Part shown: in pieces, positions 1 through 6,621 of the stretch
Numbering within the stretch: the stretch's first letter is position 1
Layout: each line of letters begins with the position of its first letter
Source of the DNA: JANMDR01 sp031376425
GTDB lineage: Bacteria; Pseudomonadota; Gammaproteobacteria; Burkholderiales; Usitatibacteraceae
Reading direction: 5' to 3'
Length of the DNA: 7,848 nucleotides
NCBI GenBank assembly: GCA_031376425.1
Contig: JANMDR010000055.1
Coordinates: 1 to 7,848, forward strand
The notes under the pieces: generated by a model
What the model was told of the DNA's origin: nothing
What the model saw: only the letters and a program-made list of their open reading frames with translations
Database searches by the model: none
Position numbers and translations under genes: made by a program

Positions 1-164
1 ACTACGCGATAAGAATCGGCCAAGAAGCCCGAATTAAGAAGCTCTTCAGGCAGCTAGACGGCAAAGTAAGAGTAGAAAGCCTAAACGCCGCGACAGAATT
101 TTTAACGCCGGAGATGGACGTGGAAATATTGGGCGTGGTGGTGCAGTGTAGTAAAAAGTTTTAG
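1..164 (+). CDS. S24-family (LexA/CI-like) repressor, C-terminal fragment cut by the window edge
   Basis: The frame starting at base 3 is open from the window edge to a TAG at 162-164, giving 53 residues. They fit the end of the S24 peptidase/repressor fold. The segment EARIKKLFRQ matches the region of LexA that carries the catalytic lysine (VTVKRLKK in E. coli LexA), so the first lysine of the KK pair (fragment residue 12) is the probable catalytic Lys. It is followed by an LDGKVRVESLN strand pair and the usual closing strand, VEILGVVVQCSKKF. Such proteins are DNA-binding repressors, often of prophages or mobile elements, that inactivate themselves by self-cleavage. The HTH domain and catalytic serine lie outside the window, so whether this is a phage CI-like repressor or a stand-alone regulator cannot be told. 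No ribosome site or promoter is visible. A run of seven G follows the stop codon. Confidence 0.7.
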   Translation, partial: YAIRIGQEARIKKLFRQLDGKVRVESLNAATEFLTPEMDVEILGVVVQCSKKF

Positions 165-203
165 GGGGGGCGTTTAGCTCTCCAGTTTTAAAGCTAGATT
201 ATG

Positions 204-375
204 GTGCCCGAGAAATTAAGCCTCTCCATTCTTCTTTACCTTATGCGAATAAGCGACCCTAATTCCTCATGGCCGATGCGTTTGCGCGAATTAGTCGATA
301 CCTTTCCGTCAGTGGCAAATCTCTGTCGCTGATATGGGCTTTCCTACAGATTGGAAAACCCATGATGTTTGGCAA
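204..375 (+). pseudogene. Abi_2-type abortive infection protein, frameshifted C-terminal remnant
   Basis: Two adjoining frames together give the characteristic end of Abi_2 (AbiD/AbiF-like) proteins. From about 204 to 314 the frame encodes VPEKLSLSILLYLMRI, then SDPNSSWPMRLRELVDTFPSV. This matches the family pattern of a helical segment, a serine-tryptophan pair, RLxxLL and a proline. The reading then has to move to the next frame near 312-319 to give ISVADMGFPTDWKTHDVWQ (319-375), close to the family's signature ending MGFPxDWxxHPLW. Family members are usually about 300 residues, so the N-terminal four fifths are missing, and a frameshift splits what is left. The second frame stays open to 588 without recognisable homology, so the original stop codon appears to be lost as well. 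Family assignment is from remembered consensus; the frame switch is seen directly. An 84-codon ORF starting at 334 is part of this remnant, not a gene. Confidence 0.6.
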
Positions 376-957
376 CAAATAATAAAACGTGCTGGGCCTG
401 TTGATTGCAATGGGCTTTTGCAGCGCAGACACGCCGTCTTATCATGCCCTATTTACCCGACGATCAACCCGCCTTCGAAGCATGGATCGGCCGAGCCATT
501 CGCGCACGGGAACACGTATTTTGAGCGCTCCCTTCGGGGCGTATGCATTAATGAGGCTGTTGCCATCGGCGTAGGTGTTCGTTACTAAATTACCGGCGTG
601 TTTTTGGTGACGGCATTAAAACTACGAGGATTCAGAACATGGTGCAAAGGGCAATTAAACATGAGACTATGAGTTAGTTTTTTTCGAGTTTTTTCTTCAA
701 GCTAGCTTGGAAGCTAGGAATCAGCAACTCGCTCACCCTCGTCTCACACTCAAAAAGCGAGGTACTGAAATAATGCATCACAATAGTTTTCTCGGTCTGC
801 GTGGCGTGCTGTAAGGTTTCATTTAGTAATTTAAGCAGCGCTCATTATATTGATGTGTTGAGTACGGTTAATCCGCTTTACCCCCGTTTACTTATATGCG
901 GTCGCCAAAACATCTGCGCACGTATTTTTTGATTAATATTCTCAGTGATTGACTCGT
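376..957. other. Region without an intact gene, 3' of the Abi remnant
   Basis: No convincing complete gene is present between the Abi remnant and the metalloprotease. Several short frames are open in 376-590 on both strands, but none has a recognisable domain and they overlap one another. A minus-strand open stretch at 674-841 is listed separately. Bases 840-957 should hold the promoter of the protease gene, but I see no confident -35/-10 pair or strong Shine-Dalgarno there. The region reads as decayed gene matter between a lost accessory gene and the protease. Confidence 0.5.
674..841 (-). pseudogene. Minus-strand 55-codon open stretch, probable 3' remnant of an unknown gene
   Basis: Reading on the minus strand, 55 codons are open between a TGA at 842-844 and a TAA at 674-676. 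The product begins ALLKLLNETLQHATQTEK and ends SFQASLKKKLEKN. It looks protein-like: leucines are spaced as in amphipathic helices and the tail is lysine-rich, as at many natural C-termini. There is no start codon at the front; the only ATG is at codon 22 and has no clear ribosome site. I therefore read it as the C-terminal end of a gene whose 5' part was deleted. I do not recognise the family. A chance open frame is possible at this length. Confidence 0.3.
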
Positions 958-3900
958 ATGAAAAGTATTTTGGCGTGGCTGCAGTTACTCGTCGTTATCT
1001 CTTGGTCTACCAGCGTGGTCGGTGCGACCATTCCAGATATTAATTCGGTGGCCTTAAAGCCGATTACCGTATTGCCTAGTGTTGGGCAAATTATTGCGCC
1101 GCCGCCGCTACCCGACCCAAAGGTTCCCACCAGCGTTGCAGCACCTACGGCCGCACAAAATTTTCGCTTGTGGATTTATGAGCCGCGTTTTCCGGGCTTA
1201 GCGCTCGGCTCCCCCGGCATCTTTATCAGCTTGGCAGGTGCGGCTTTCAATTTTGTTCCGGCGGCAGTCGACGGGACTCTGTACATGTCGTTAGGTGCGG
1301 GGCAATATGAGTTTGATGTAGTCGAACCGGAAAGCCTCACCAACCAGTTGGCGAGAAGACGATACAGCGCGACCGTTTCCGCTACGGGTACAGTTGCGGT
1401 GGCAGACGTGGTCGCTGACACGCGGGGTATTTTTGCTGTGACAGTTACGCCAAAGTCTCGCATTATAGAAGATCAAGGGGCCGACCCTTTGGTGCCGACC
1501 AATGTCGCTTTGCCGACAGCGGCACAGAATTTTCGATTATGGGTTTTTGACCCGCGTAATCGCAGCACGGCACTCGGGTCGCCGGGTATTTTTATCAGTA
1601 CGGCTGGTGGTGCCTTTACTTTTGTGCCGGCGTCCGCCGACAGCACCTTGTATATGCAGTTAGGCACGGGTCTGCATGTTTTTGACGTGCTCGAACCGGC
1701 GAGCGGAAGCGCAGGGCTGTCGCACAGACGCTATATGGCGGCTGTTTCAGCGGACGGCACTGTTTTTGTTTCAGGAAAAGTTGCTGATACGCGCGGAATT
1801 TTTGCGGTCACGGTGACTATAACCACCGTCAATTCGGTGGCGCAACAGCGGCTGAAAAGTTTGACCGCGACTGCGAGTGAATCCGCACTCACTTTCCGGC
1901 CAACATCGGCCTGTCAATTAATCGACCAAATCACGCCCAATCGTACCTTAAACGTTGAGTTATCCGCCGGGTTTCCACGCGTACGGACTCGAATGCCAGC
2001 GTATGGCCGCGTTCGTGTATTAATTGTACCGCTTGATTTTGCCGAGTATCCCGGCGTGGAGAGTCCAGCTACCTTTTTTACGCCGCTAGCGGACAGCGTC
2101 AGTGATTTTTATCATAAACAATCTTATGGCCGTCTTGCGTTCGACTTTGAAGTGCTTCCCAATTGGCTTAGACTGCCATTTTTAGCAAGCAAATATAGAC
2201 TAGGAAATGGCAATGGCGCCGGTAATCCCAATGGCTACCGTCAGGAAATTGTCGAACTAACGGATGCGTTAATCGACTATAGCCAATATGATGCGGTGTA
2301 TTTTTTGCTGCCCAAACAAGTGCCGTTTTCTGTTGTTGCATACGGCCCCGCGATTACGTACCCCATAGTGACCAGAAATGGGTACATCACCAATGGTGCG
2401 TCCAGCGGGGCTGATATGTATCTGGTTGAGACCGGGCCAAATGCTGCCCGCAACTGGCTGGCACACGAAATAGGTCACACCTTTGGGCTCTATGACGAAG
2501 ACCTAGACCATGCATCACACACGCTAGGTAGTTGGAGCGTGATGGGCAATAGTTGGAGCAGAAGCGCGATTGAGCACAACGGCTGGGATCGCTACCTTAT
2601 CGGCTGGCTCGACGAGTCACAGGTAGCATGCCTGCCTCGGCAAAATTTGGGCGCAACAGGCACAACGGTCAAACTCAATGCATTGGTGCGGCAAAATACC
2701 GATGTTAAGGTGGCGATGATTCCATTGAGTACGTCAAAAATGCTCGTCATGGAATCGCGCAAAAGTGAGGGGTTCGACACCATTTTGCCCGCTTTGGAGG
2801 GCGTGTTGGTCTACACCGTGGACATGAAGATTGCGCAACTTAAAGGCGGATACCAAACTCAGCGAAGAACCGGCTCTACAGCCCGAGACTTTGTTGATGC
2901 CGCGTTGCGCACGGGTGATTCCATTATGGTTGATGGCATAGAAGTCACTGTGCTTGAAATAGGCGTGAACGGTGACACAATTCGCGTAAAGTCCATTTCA
3001 GATGGCGGCACATCGTTGCTCACGATGGGTCGTGATGGGCTTGGTGCGGGCACGATTTCAAGCAATCCTATCGGCGTTATTTGTACCAGTTCGTGCGCAG
3101 CTAGTTTTGCAACCGGCACGGCGGTGACACTTTCGGCCACAGCTACGACGGGTTCGACATTTGCAGGATGGTCAGGTGAGTGCACGGGAATAGGAGCTTG
3201 TACTGTAGTGATGGGCAGTGCCAAAAACGTGAGCGCCAACTTTACGCAAAACGCGCCCGCAACCTATAGCGGTCTCTGGTGGAATCAAAGTGAATCGGGA
3301 TGGGGGATGAGCCTAACGCAACGCGACGGAATTGTTTTTATGGCGTGGTACACCTACGACGACACCGGCGCGCCCGTTTGGTATGTAATTTCTAATTGTC
3401 CGCTCACGGGCGGTAGCTGTAGTGGCGATATTTACGCTGTTTCAGGCGGCCGTGCGGTGACCACGCTGTGGAATAACCCTATACTCAAGGTTAGCTTAGT
3501 GGGCAAAGGCACAATTACGTTTTCTGATGTCAACACTGGGAGCTTTAACTTCACCCTAAACGGTATCTCGCGCAGAAAAGAAATCACTCGACAAGTCTTT
3601 GGAACCGGAACCGCTGCACCGGTCGTTGATTACACGGCACTTTATTGGGCCGCACCAGCGAGCTCAGAATCAGGTTGGGGCGTGTCGATTACCCAGCAAT
3701 TTGGAACCATTTTTGTGGCGCTATACACCTACGACACTCTTGGCAAGCCGATCTGGTATGTAGCGTCAAATTGCCCGGTTGCCGGCACCGGCTGCGCCGC
3801 GCCGCTATATCAGGTGAACGGTGGCCGTGTTCCATCTGTTGCTTGGGGCAACCCTGCGCTCGACGTGAAGCCAGTTGGCAATATTACTTTTTCATTTACC

Positions 3901-3978
3901 GAAGCAAGTAACGGCACGATGAGTTTTACAATCCATAACATCACCTCGACGAAGGCTATTACCAAGCAAATCTTTTAA
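958..3978 (+). CDS. Secreted M6-like zinc metalloprotease with duplicated N- and C-terminal modules
   Basis: A 1006-residue exported protease. Residues 1-23 form a signal peptide: MK, a hydrophobic run (ILAWLQLLVVISW), then a VVGA cleavage region. Residues 56-164 and 179-287 are two copies of a 109-residue module starting VPTxVAxPTAAQNFRLW and ending VADTRGIFAVTVT, probably beta-sandwich binding or prodomain units. The catalytic domain runs from about 345 to 690. It carries the zinc motif HEIGHTFGLYD at 503-513 (zinc ligands H503 and H507, probably D513; catalytic E504) and a Met-turn-like SVMGNSW around M529, as in M6/metzincin-type enzymes. A bacterial repeat domain follows at about 698-764 (SFATGTAVTLSATATTGSTF, FAGWSGEC). 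Two ESGWG/WYTYDxxGxPxWYV modules end the protein at 770-881 and 892-1006, each with a cysteine pair. I chose ATG 958 because it begins the signal peptide directly; an in-frame TTG at 949 adds three residues. Substrate unknown. No linked secretion genes are seen. Confidence 0.85.
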   Translation: MKSILAWLQLLVVISWSTSVVGATIPDINSVALKPITVLPSVGQIIAPPPLPDPKVPTSVAAPTAAQNFRLWIYEPRFPGLALGSPGIFISLAGAAFNFVPAAVDGTLYMSLGAGQYEFDVVEPESLTNQLARRRYSATVSATGTVAVADVVADTRGIFAVTVTPKSRIIEDQGADPLVPTNVALPTAAQNFRLWVFDPRNRSTALGSPGIFISTAGGAFTFVPASADSTLYMQLGTGLHVFDVLEPASGSAGLSHRRYMAAVSADGTVFVSGKVADTRGIFAVTVTITTVNSVAQQRLKSLTATASESALTFRPTSACQLIDQITPNRTLNVELSAGFPRVRTRMPAYGRVRVLIVPLDFAEYPGVESPATFFTPLADSVSDFYHKQSYGRLAFDFEVLPNWLRLPFLASKYRLGNGNGAGNPNGYRQEIVELTDALIDYSQYDAVYFLLPKQVPFSVVAYGPAITYPIVTRNGYITNGASSGADMYLVETGPNAARNWLAHEIGHTFGLYDEDLDHASHTLGSWSVMGNSWSRSAIEHNGWDRYLIGWLDESQVACLPRQNLGATGTTVKLNALVRQNTDVKVAMIPLSTSKMLVMESRKSEGFDTILPALEGVLVYTVDMKIAQLKGGYQTQRRTGSTARDFVDAALRTGDSIMVDGIEVTVLEIGVNGDTIRVKSISDGGTSLLTMGRDGLGAGTISSNPIGVICTSSCAASFATGTAVTLSATATTGSTFAGWSGECTGIGACTVVMGSAKNVSANFTQNAPATYSGLWWNQSESGWGMSLTQRDGIVFMAWYTYDDTGAPVWYVISNCPLTGGSCSGDIYAVSGGRAVTTLWNNPILKVSLVGKGTITFSDVNTGSFNFTLNGISRRKEITRQVFGTGTAAPVVDYTALYWAAPASSESGWGVSITQQFGTIFVALYTYDTLGKPIWYVASNCPVAGTGCAAPLYQVNGGRVPSVAWGNPALDVKPVGNITFSFTEASNGTMSFTIHNITSTKAITKQIF
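1123..1449 (+). repeat. N-terminal module copy 1 of the metalloprotease
   Basis: This encodes the first of two tandem 109-residue modules. It can be aligned without gaps to the copy at 1492-1818, and by my hand count roughly two thirds of positions are identical. The ends are nearly invariant: PTAAQNFRLW at the front and VADTRGIFAVTVT at the back. Variable positions cluster in likely surface loops. Confidence 0.8.
1492..1818 (+). repeat. N-terminal module copy 2 of the metalloprotease
   Basis: Second copy of the module, exactly the same length (327 bases) as the first. A 42-base, 14-residue linker separates the two copies. The equal length and clear DNA similarity, for example around the AQNFRL and LGSPGIFIS codons, indicate an internal duplication. 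The copies differ at many third codon positions, so the duplication is not very recent. Confidence 0.8.
3265..3600 (+). repeat. C-terminal ESGWG module copy 1 of the metalloprotease
   Basis: This encodes a module beginning YSGLWWNQSESGWGMSLTQ, followed by MAWYTYDDTGAPVWYV and a CPLTGGSC cysteine pair, and ending EITRQVF. The pattern of a paired-tryptophan start, ESGWG, and WYTYD with a following WYV recurs at the C-termini of many secreted proteobacterial proteins. It is likely a surface-binding or export-linked unit, but its function is not established to my knowledge. Confidence 0.75.
3631..3975 (+). repeat. C-terminal ESGWG module copy 2 of the metalloprotease
   Basis: Second copy of the C-terminal module: YTALYWAAPASSESGWGVS, then ALYTYDTLGKPIWYV, a CPVAGTGC cysteine pair and a final ITKQIF just before the stop codon. 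It follows the first copy after a 10-residue linker and is more diverged from it than the two N-terminal modules are from each other. Confidence 0.75.
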
Positions 3979-4542
3979 ACGCCCTAGAGATCTTGAAAGC
4001 CTTACTTGCCAAATCAACTCGCCTAGCAAATTGCATTTGTAAACCAAGAGTCACAAGGATAAACCAGATCTGCCCGTATGACATTTCAGATTTTTAATTG
4101 CAACCCCCGCTCACCACCATCACTGCATCTTCTTTATCCACGCACAAAAATAGGATCGTCGAACGCCACGGCGATTACCTTTCATCTGATTCCGGCTTTG
4201 CTTCGTACCGCGGCTACCGCTGCCTTCAAGCCAACCACTTGGAGTTGTAGGGTGCAATCCGCGCAGCATCAAGTGCGCCGAGTGCACCGAGTAGCGGTAA
4301 GACGGTGTATTCCTAAATACGCAAAGGCAACACCAACAGGGTCTGCGCATCAAATATCCGGCATAATTAGCGCGAGGCTGATGAAGCCCTACGGTCAGCT
4401 TGCTTCATGGCGGCCAGCCACCCGCCACACGTGGATCATTTGATATCTAACAATAATAATTCTCAGCGCGTAAATAACCGTGAGTTTGCTTGTTGTTTGG
4501 ATGGTAATATTTATTATGTTTATAAAATAATTCTGGGGCCAC
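3979..4542. other. Gap of 564 bases without a convincing gene
   Basis: Overlapping open frames on both strands (4078-4443 plus, 4120-4353 minus) have no recognisable domain and odd composition, so I do not call them. A 50-codon stretch at 4098-4250 on the plus strand encodes a protein-like segment (THKNRIVERHGDYLSSDSG) but has no start or known family, and may be a remnant. GGTGCA at 4251-4256 and TGCACC at 4283-4288 form a small inverted repeat. The last 80 bases before 4543 are AT-rich and probably contain the promoter of the lipoprotein gene, but no -35/-10 pair stands out. I see no hairpin with a T-run after the protease stop codon. Confidence 0.45.
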
Positions 4543-5202
4543 ATGAAAATAACGTCTGTTGCAACGTTTTTGCTTGCATCCTGTCTTTTTGGATGCTCGA
4601 CGGTTTCTTTAGATGCAGTGAAGCGTGTTTCGAGCGCTACCGTTATGCCTTTAACCAGTAATGAAATTAATGCTTCGGTGGAGTTCACAAAGGTCGTAGT
4701 TGCCTTAGAGCGCGGAACCGTCTACGGCCAGATAGGGCAGGGACTCGGGTGCTTTGCGGGCCTGCTTCTTAAATGGGAAGCGGGGGCAACATCGCACATC
4801 GATGGGCCATTAGTTCAAGCAGCCCGCGATGTTTTTAAGAGCGCGGGTATAAAGTTGGCGGGTGATCCTGCGCAGCTATTTAATCTTGGCCCTGACAGTG
4901 TTGGTGAATTGGTCGTAGCCGCCAAAATTCAGAAAATTGACTTGCGCTTTTGCGGTGCCGGCACCTACACAGGGCAAAAGGGCGTTGGCTACGTCGAAGT
5001 TGAGTGGCAGGTTCTTTCTAGAGTCAGCGGTAGTGTCATCATGACTTACGTAAATGAAGGCAGCTTTGAAACAAAAGACTACCGACCCGGTGGTGCTCCT
5101 TGGATTTCGGGCGCATTTACCGAAGCTTCCCGGCACTTTGTCAACGCTGCGCAATTCCGCGCATTGCTAAAAATACCCAAGGCTCCGGCGGCTAAAGCAT
5201 GA
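4543..5202 (+). CDS. Predicted outer-membrane lipoprotein resembling the N-terminal domain of some trypsin-like proteases
   Basis: A 219-residue protein with a lipoprotein signal: MKITSVATFLLASCLFGC, with the lipidated cysteine at residue 18. The lipobox LFGC has phenylalanine where a small residue is usual. Serine at +2 predicts outer-membrane sorting. The mature part contains VYGQIGQGLGC (about 60-71), a helix with VQAARDVFKSAGIKLAGD, then ELVVAAKIQKIDLRFC and GVGYVEVEWQVLSRVSGSVI. This order (an aged-looking helix ending in GD, a VAAKI strand, then an EVEWQVxSR strand) resembles the N-terminal lipoprotein domain found ahead of trypsin-like domains in some proteobacterial proteases. Here the catalytic domain is absent. 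That likeness is from memory and should be treated as tentative. ATG 4543 has a GGGG ribosome-site-like run five bases upstream. It is convergent with the TIR-like gene and not in an operon. Exact role unknown. Confidence 0.75.
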   Translation: MKITSVATFLLASCLFGCSTVSLDAVKRVSSATVMPLTSNEINASVEFTKVVVALERGTVYGQIGQGLGCFAGLLLKWEAGATSHIDGPLVQAARDVFKSAGIKLAGDPAQLFNLGPDSVGELVVAAKIQKIDLRFCGAGTYTGQKGVGYVEVEWQVLSRVSGSVIMTYVNEGSFETKDYRPGGAPWISGAFTEASRHFVNAAQFRALLKIPKAPAAKA

Positions 5203-5367
5203 AACTGCATTTGTTGGTGCTGTTGTTGTTCAGGTAAAAGGCGTGTTGCCCAACAATTGCTAAGTGCAACTAATGGTGCCAACTTTTGATTTCAATGGTG
5301 TGCGCAGTTTTTAGCAGGTTGTTGGAATGATGAGTTAATCCGGCTCTCACTCAATGTTGGCTTTTAG
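5203..5367. other. Convergent intergenic region between the lipoprotein and TIR-like genes
   Basis: Both flanking genes end here, so transcription from both sides should stop in this stretch, yet no GC-rich hairpin followed by a T-run is visible. A perfect short palindrome TGTTG-CC-CAACA lies at 5244-5255. GCCAAC at 5278-5283 is complementary to GTTGGC at 5356-5361, but the 72-base spacing is too long for a simple terminator. Confidence 0.35.
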
Positions 5368-6408
5368 TTATTTCTGACAAGCGACGTATTCTCGCTGCGC
5401 CGCACTACTCATTTCGTGAATGTCGATTTCAATGAAGCGCTGTCGAATGGTTGCCAGCAATTTGTCGAGAGCCGTTTTCAAGGTCGCTCTCGCTGAGTCG
5501 ATTGCTTCCCAGGCTTGTTGCTGTTGCTTATTAAGCGGCATATCCATAGGATTTGTGAAGATATATATTTTCTGATTCGGTGTGTCGCGATAATGCCCAT
5601 CATGCGAAATACACTCCCGCCATGCGTGATGTATTGACAAGAGCGTGTCCTTGATGTCTTCATCGTAAATATGGAATAGCGGATTTGAAAATACATCATT
5701 GAACAACTCCCAGAAATGCACGGCGGGCGCAGTCAACTGTCGCGGTAAGCTCAAGATCATGTCATAAACTGTAGGTAGGTGAATTGTAGCCATGACCCAC
5801 TTTATGTTTGCAACGTCCTTTTGCCGCTTAATTTCATCTGGCGTTTGCTGAAGTGCCGAAAACGGCTTAAGTGGTTGCTCGTCAATGATTACGCTAATCG
5901 CGTCGATAGTGAGATCCGAAAGATGCTTAATGGCCGCTTTATCCTTTGGCTTCTCAAGCGTCAATCGGTATATGCCAATACGATGTGTGCTGATGTCAAA
6001 CGGTACATCTGACTTAATAGTTCCAAATTCCTCGTTGAAAAGCATAACAATTCTGCCCCAGCCGATATGGGCGACGGCGTAGCCGAGCTCAAATAGAACA
6101 TTAGGATTCGGAGTTCGGCGATCCTTTAAATCAGCTAATGCATTGATAGTCGTAATATCGCAAACAAATGCGTCGCAAGTCTTGATCTTTTCAAGGATTG
6201 TATGCGGGATACTGGGGCTGCCCGCTTCACCGCGTGTTGCTTCATCCAGTTCTATCCTAAGCCCTTGATTTTTAGTTTCCACTGCTGAAAACGCCGTCCG
6301 CAAAGCGGAACGAATTGCCTGCCGATTTGTTGCGTTTGGCAAGTCACTTTGCCACGAGTAGAAGATGCTAAAGTTTTTTTCTTCGGATATCTTATCTGCT
6401 GTTGGCAT
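5368..6408 (-). CDS. TIR-like nucleotide-hydrolase-fold effector with a helical C-terminal domain
   Basis: A 346-residue protein from ATG 6408. A GTG at 6420 would add MKPS; neither start has a clear Shine-Dalgarno, and the conserved part begins later. Numbering here counts from the GTG. Residues 17-30 (FSIFYSWQSDLPNA) are a first strand and box-1-like loop. RIELDEATRGEAGSPSI follows at 55-71, then FVCDIT at 85-90 and the strongest motif, NPNVLFELGYA at 105-115. This order is typical of stand-alone TIR-like or deoxyribosyltransferase-like domains, in which the Glu of ExGYA (E111) is the expected catalytic residue for N-glycosidic bond cleavage, often of NAD. No signal peptide or membrane helix is seen, so it is cytoplasmic. 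Residues 190-350 are mostly helical and unrecognised, and may sense the trigger. Many such proteins are anti-phage effectors; activity here is inferred. It has no obvious partner gene. Confidence 0.7.
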   Translation of the reverse strand: MPTADKISEEKNFSIFYSWQSDLPNATNRQAIRSALRTAFSAVETKNQGLRIELDEATRGEAGSPSIPHTILEKIKTCDAFVCDITTINALADLKDRRTPNPNVLFELGYAVAHIGWGRIVMLFNEEFGTIKSDVPFDISTHRIGIYRLTLEKPKDKAAIKHLSDLTIDAISVIIDEQPLKPFSALQQTPDEIKRQKDVANIKWVMATIHLPTVYDMILSLPRQLTAPAVHFWELFNDVFSNPLFHIYDEDIKDTLLSIHHAWRECISHDGHYRDTPNQKIYIFTNPMDMPLNKQQQQAWEAIDSARATLKTALDKLLATIRQRFIEIDIHEMSSAAQREYVACQK

Positions 6409-6420
6409 AGAAGGTTTCAC

Positions 6421-6621
6421 TAAGTACGGACGCTCAAAACACCGTTGAGTTTCCCGAGTGGTGTCTAACTTACCGGAATGGGTTGCTCAGAAACTGTTGA
6501 CAGGTATGACCTTTAAGCAATATACCGTATTTATCTACTGCTATAACAAGGCTGTAAAAAGCGCGCCATCGCGGCAACTAGAGCGTCCACCTACCACGCA
6601 GTTCGCCATCTCCATCCGGTC
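6421..6621. other. Intergenic region between the TIR-like and Fic genes
   Basis: Both neighbours read leftward, so this should hold the TIR-like gene's promoter and any Fic terminator; neither is obvious. A 35-codon start-less open stretch on the minus strand (6470-6577) encodes LVIAVDKYGILLKGHTCQQF and may be a gene remnant. On the plus strand, TTGACA at 6497-6502 and TATACC at 6521-6526 (18-base spacing) resemble a sigma-70 promoter but face no gene. ACACC at 6439-6443 pairs with GGTGT at 6460-6464. Confidence 0.3.

Noticed and set aside
334..588. 84-codon plus-strand ORF
   Set aside because: Only its first 14 residues are recognisable, and they are the end of the Abi_2 family. The rest is read-through after a lost stop codon, so it is treated as part of the remnant.
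442..588. Minus-strand open stretch with protein-like text (NTYADGNSLINAYAPKGALK)
   Set aside because: There is no start codon, no family is recognised, and it overlaps other open frames. It was not strong enough to call.
2859..3239. 126-codon minus-strand ORF inside the protease gene
   Set aside because: It lies opposite a well-supported coding region with clear domains and is proline/valine-rich shadow translation.
4078..4443. 121-codon plus-strand ORF in the gap after the protease
   Set aside because: Composition is unlike a real protein, no domain is recognised, and another open frame overlaps on the minus strand (4120-4353).
5244..5361. Possible integron attC site (CCAAC and GTTGG inverted arms)
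   Set aside because: The inner L boxes do not pair, the arms do not fit the R box consensus well, and the flanking genes converge, which is unusual for cassettes.
6497..6526. TTGACA-18-TATACC promoter-like pair on the plus strand
   Set aside because: It faces no plus-strand gene, since the next gene on that side is on the minus strand; probably a chance match.
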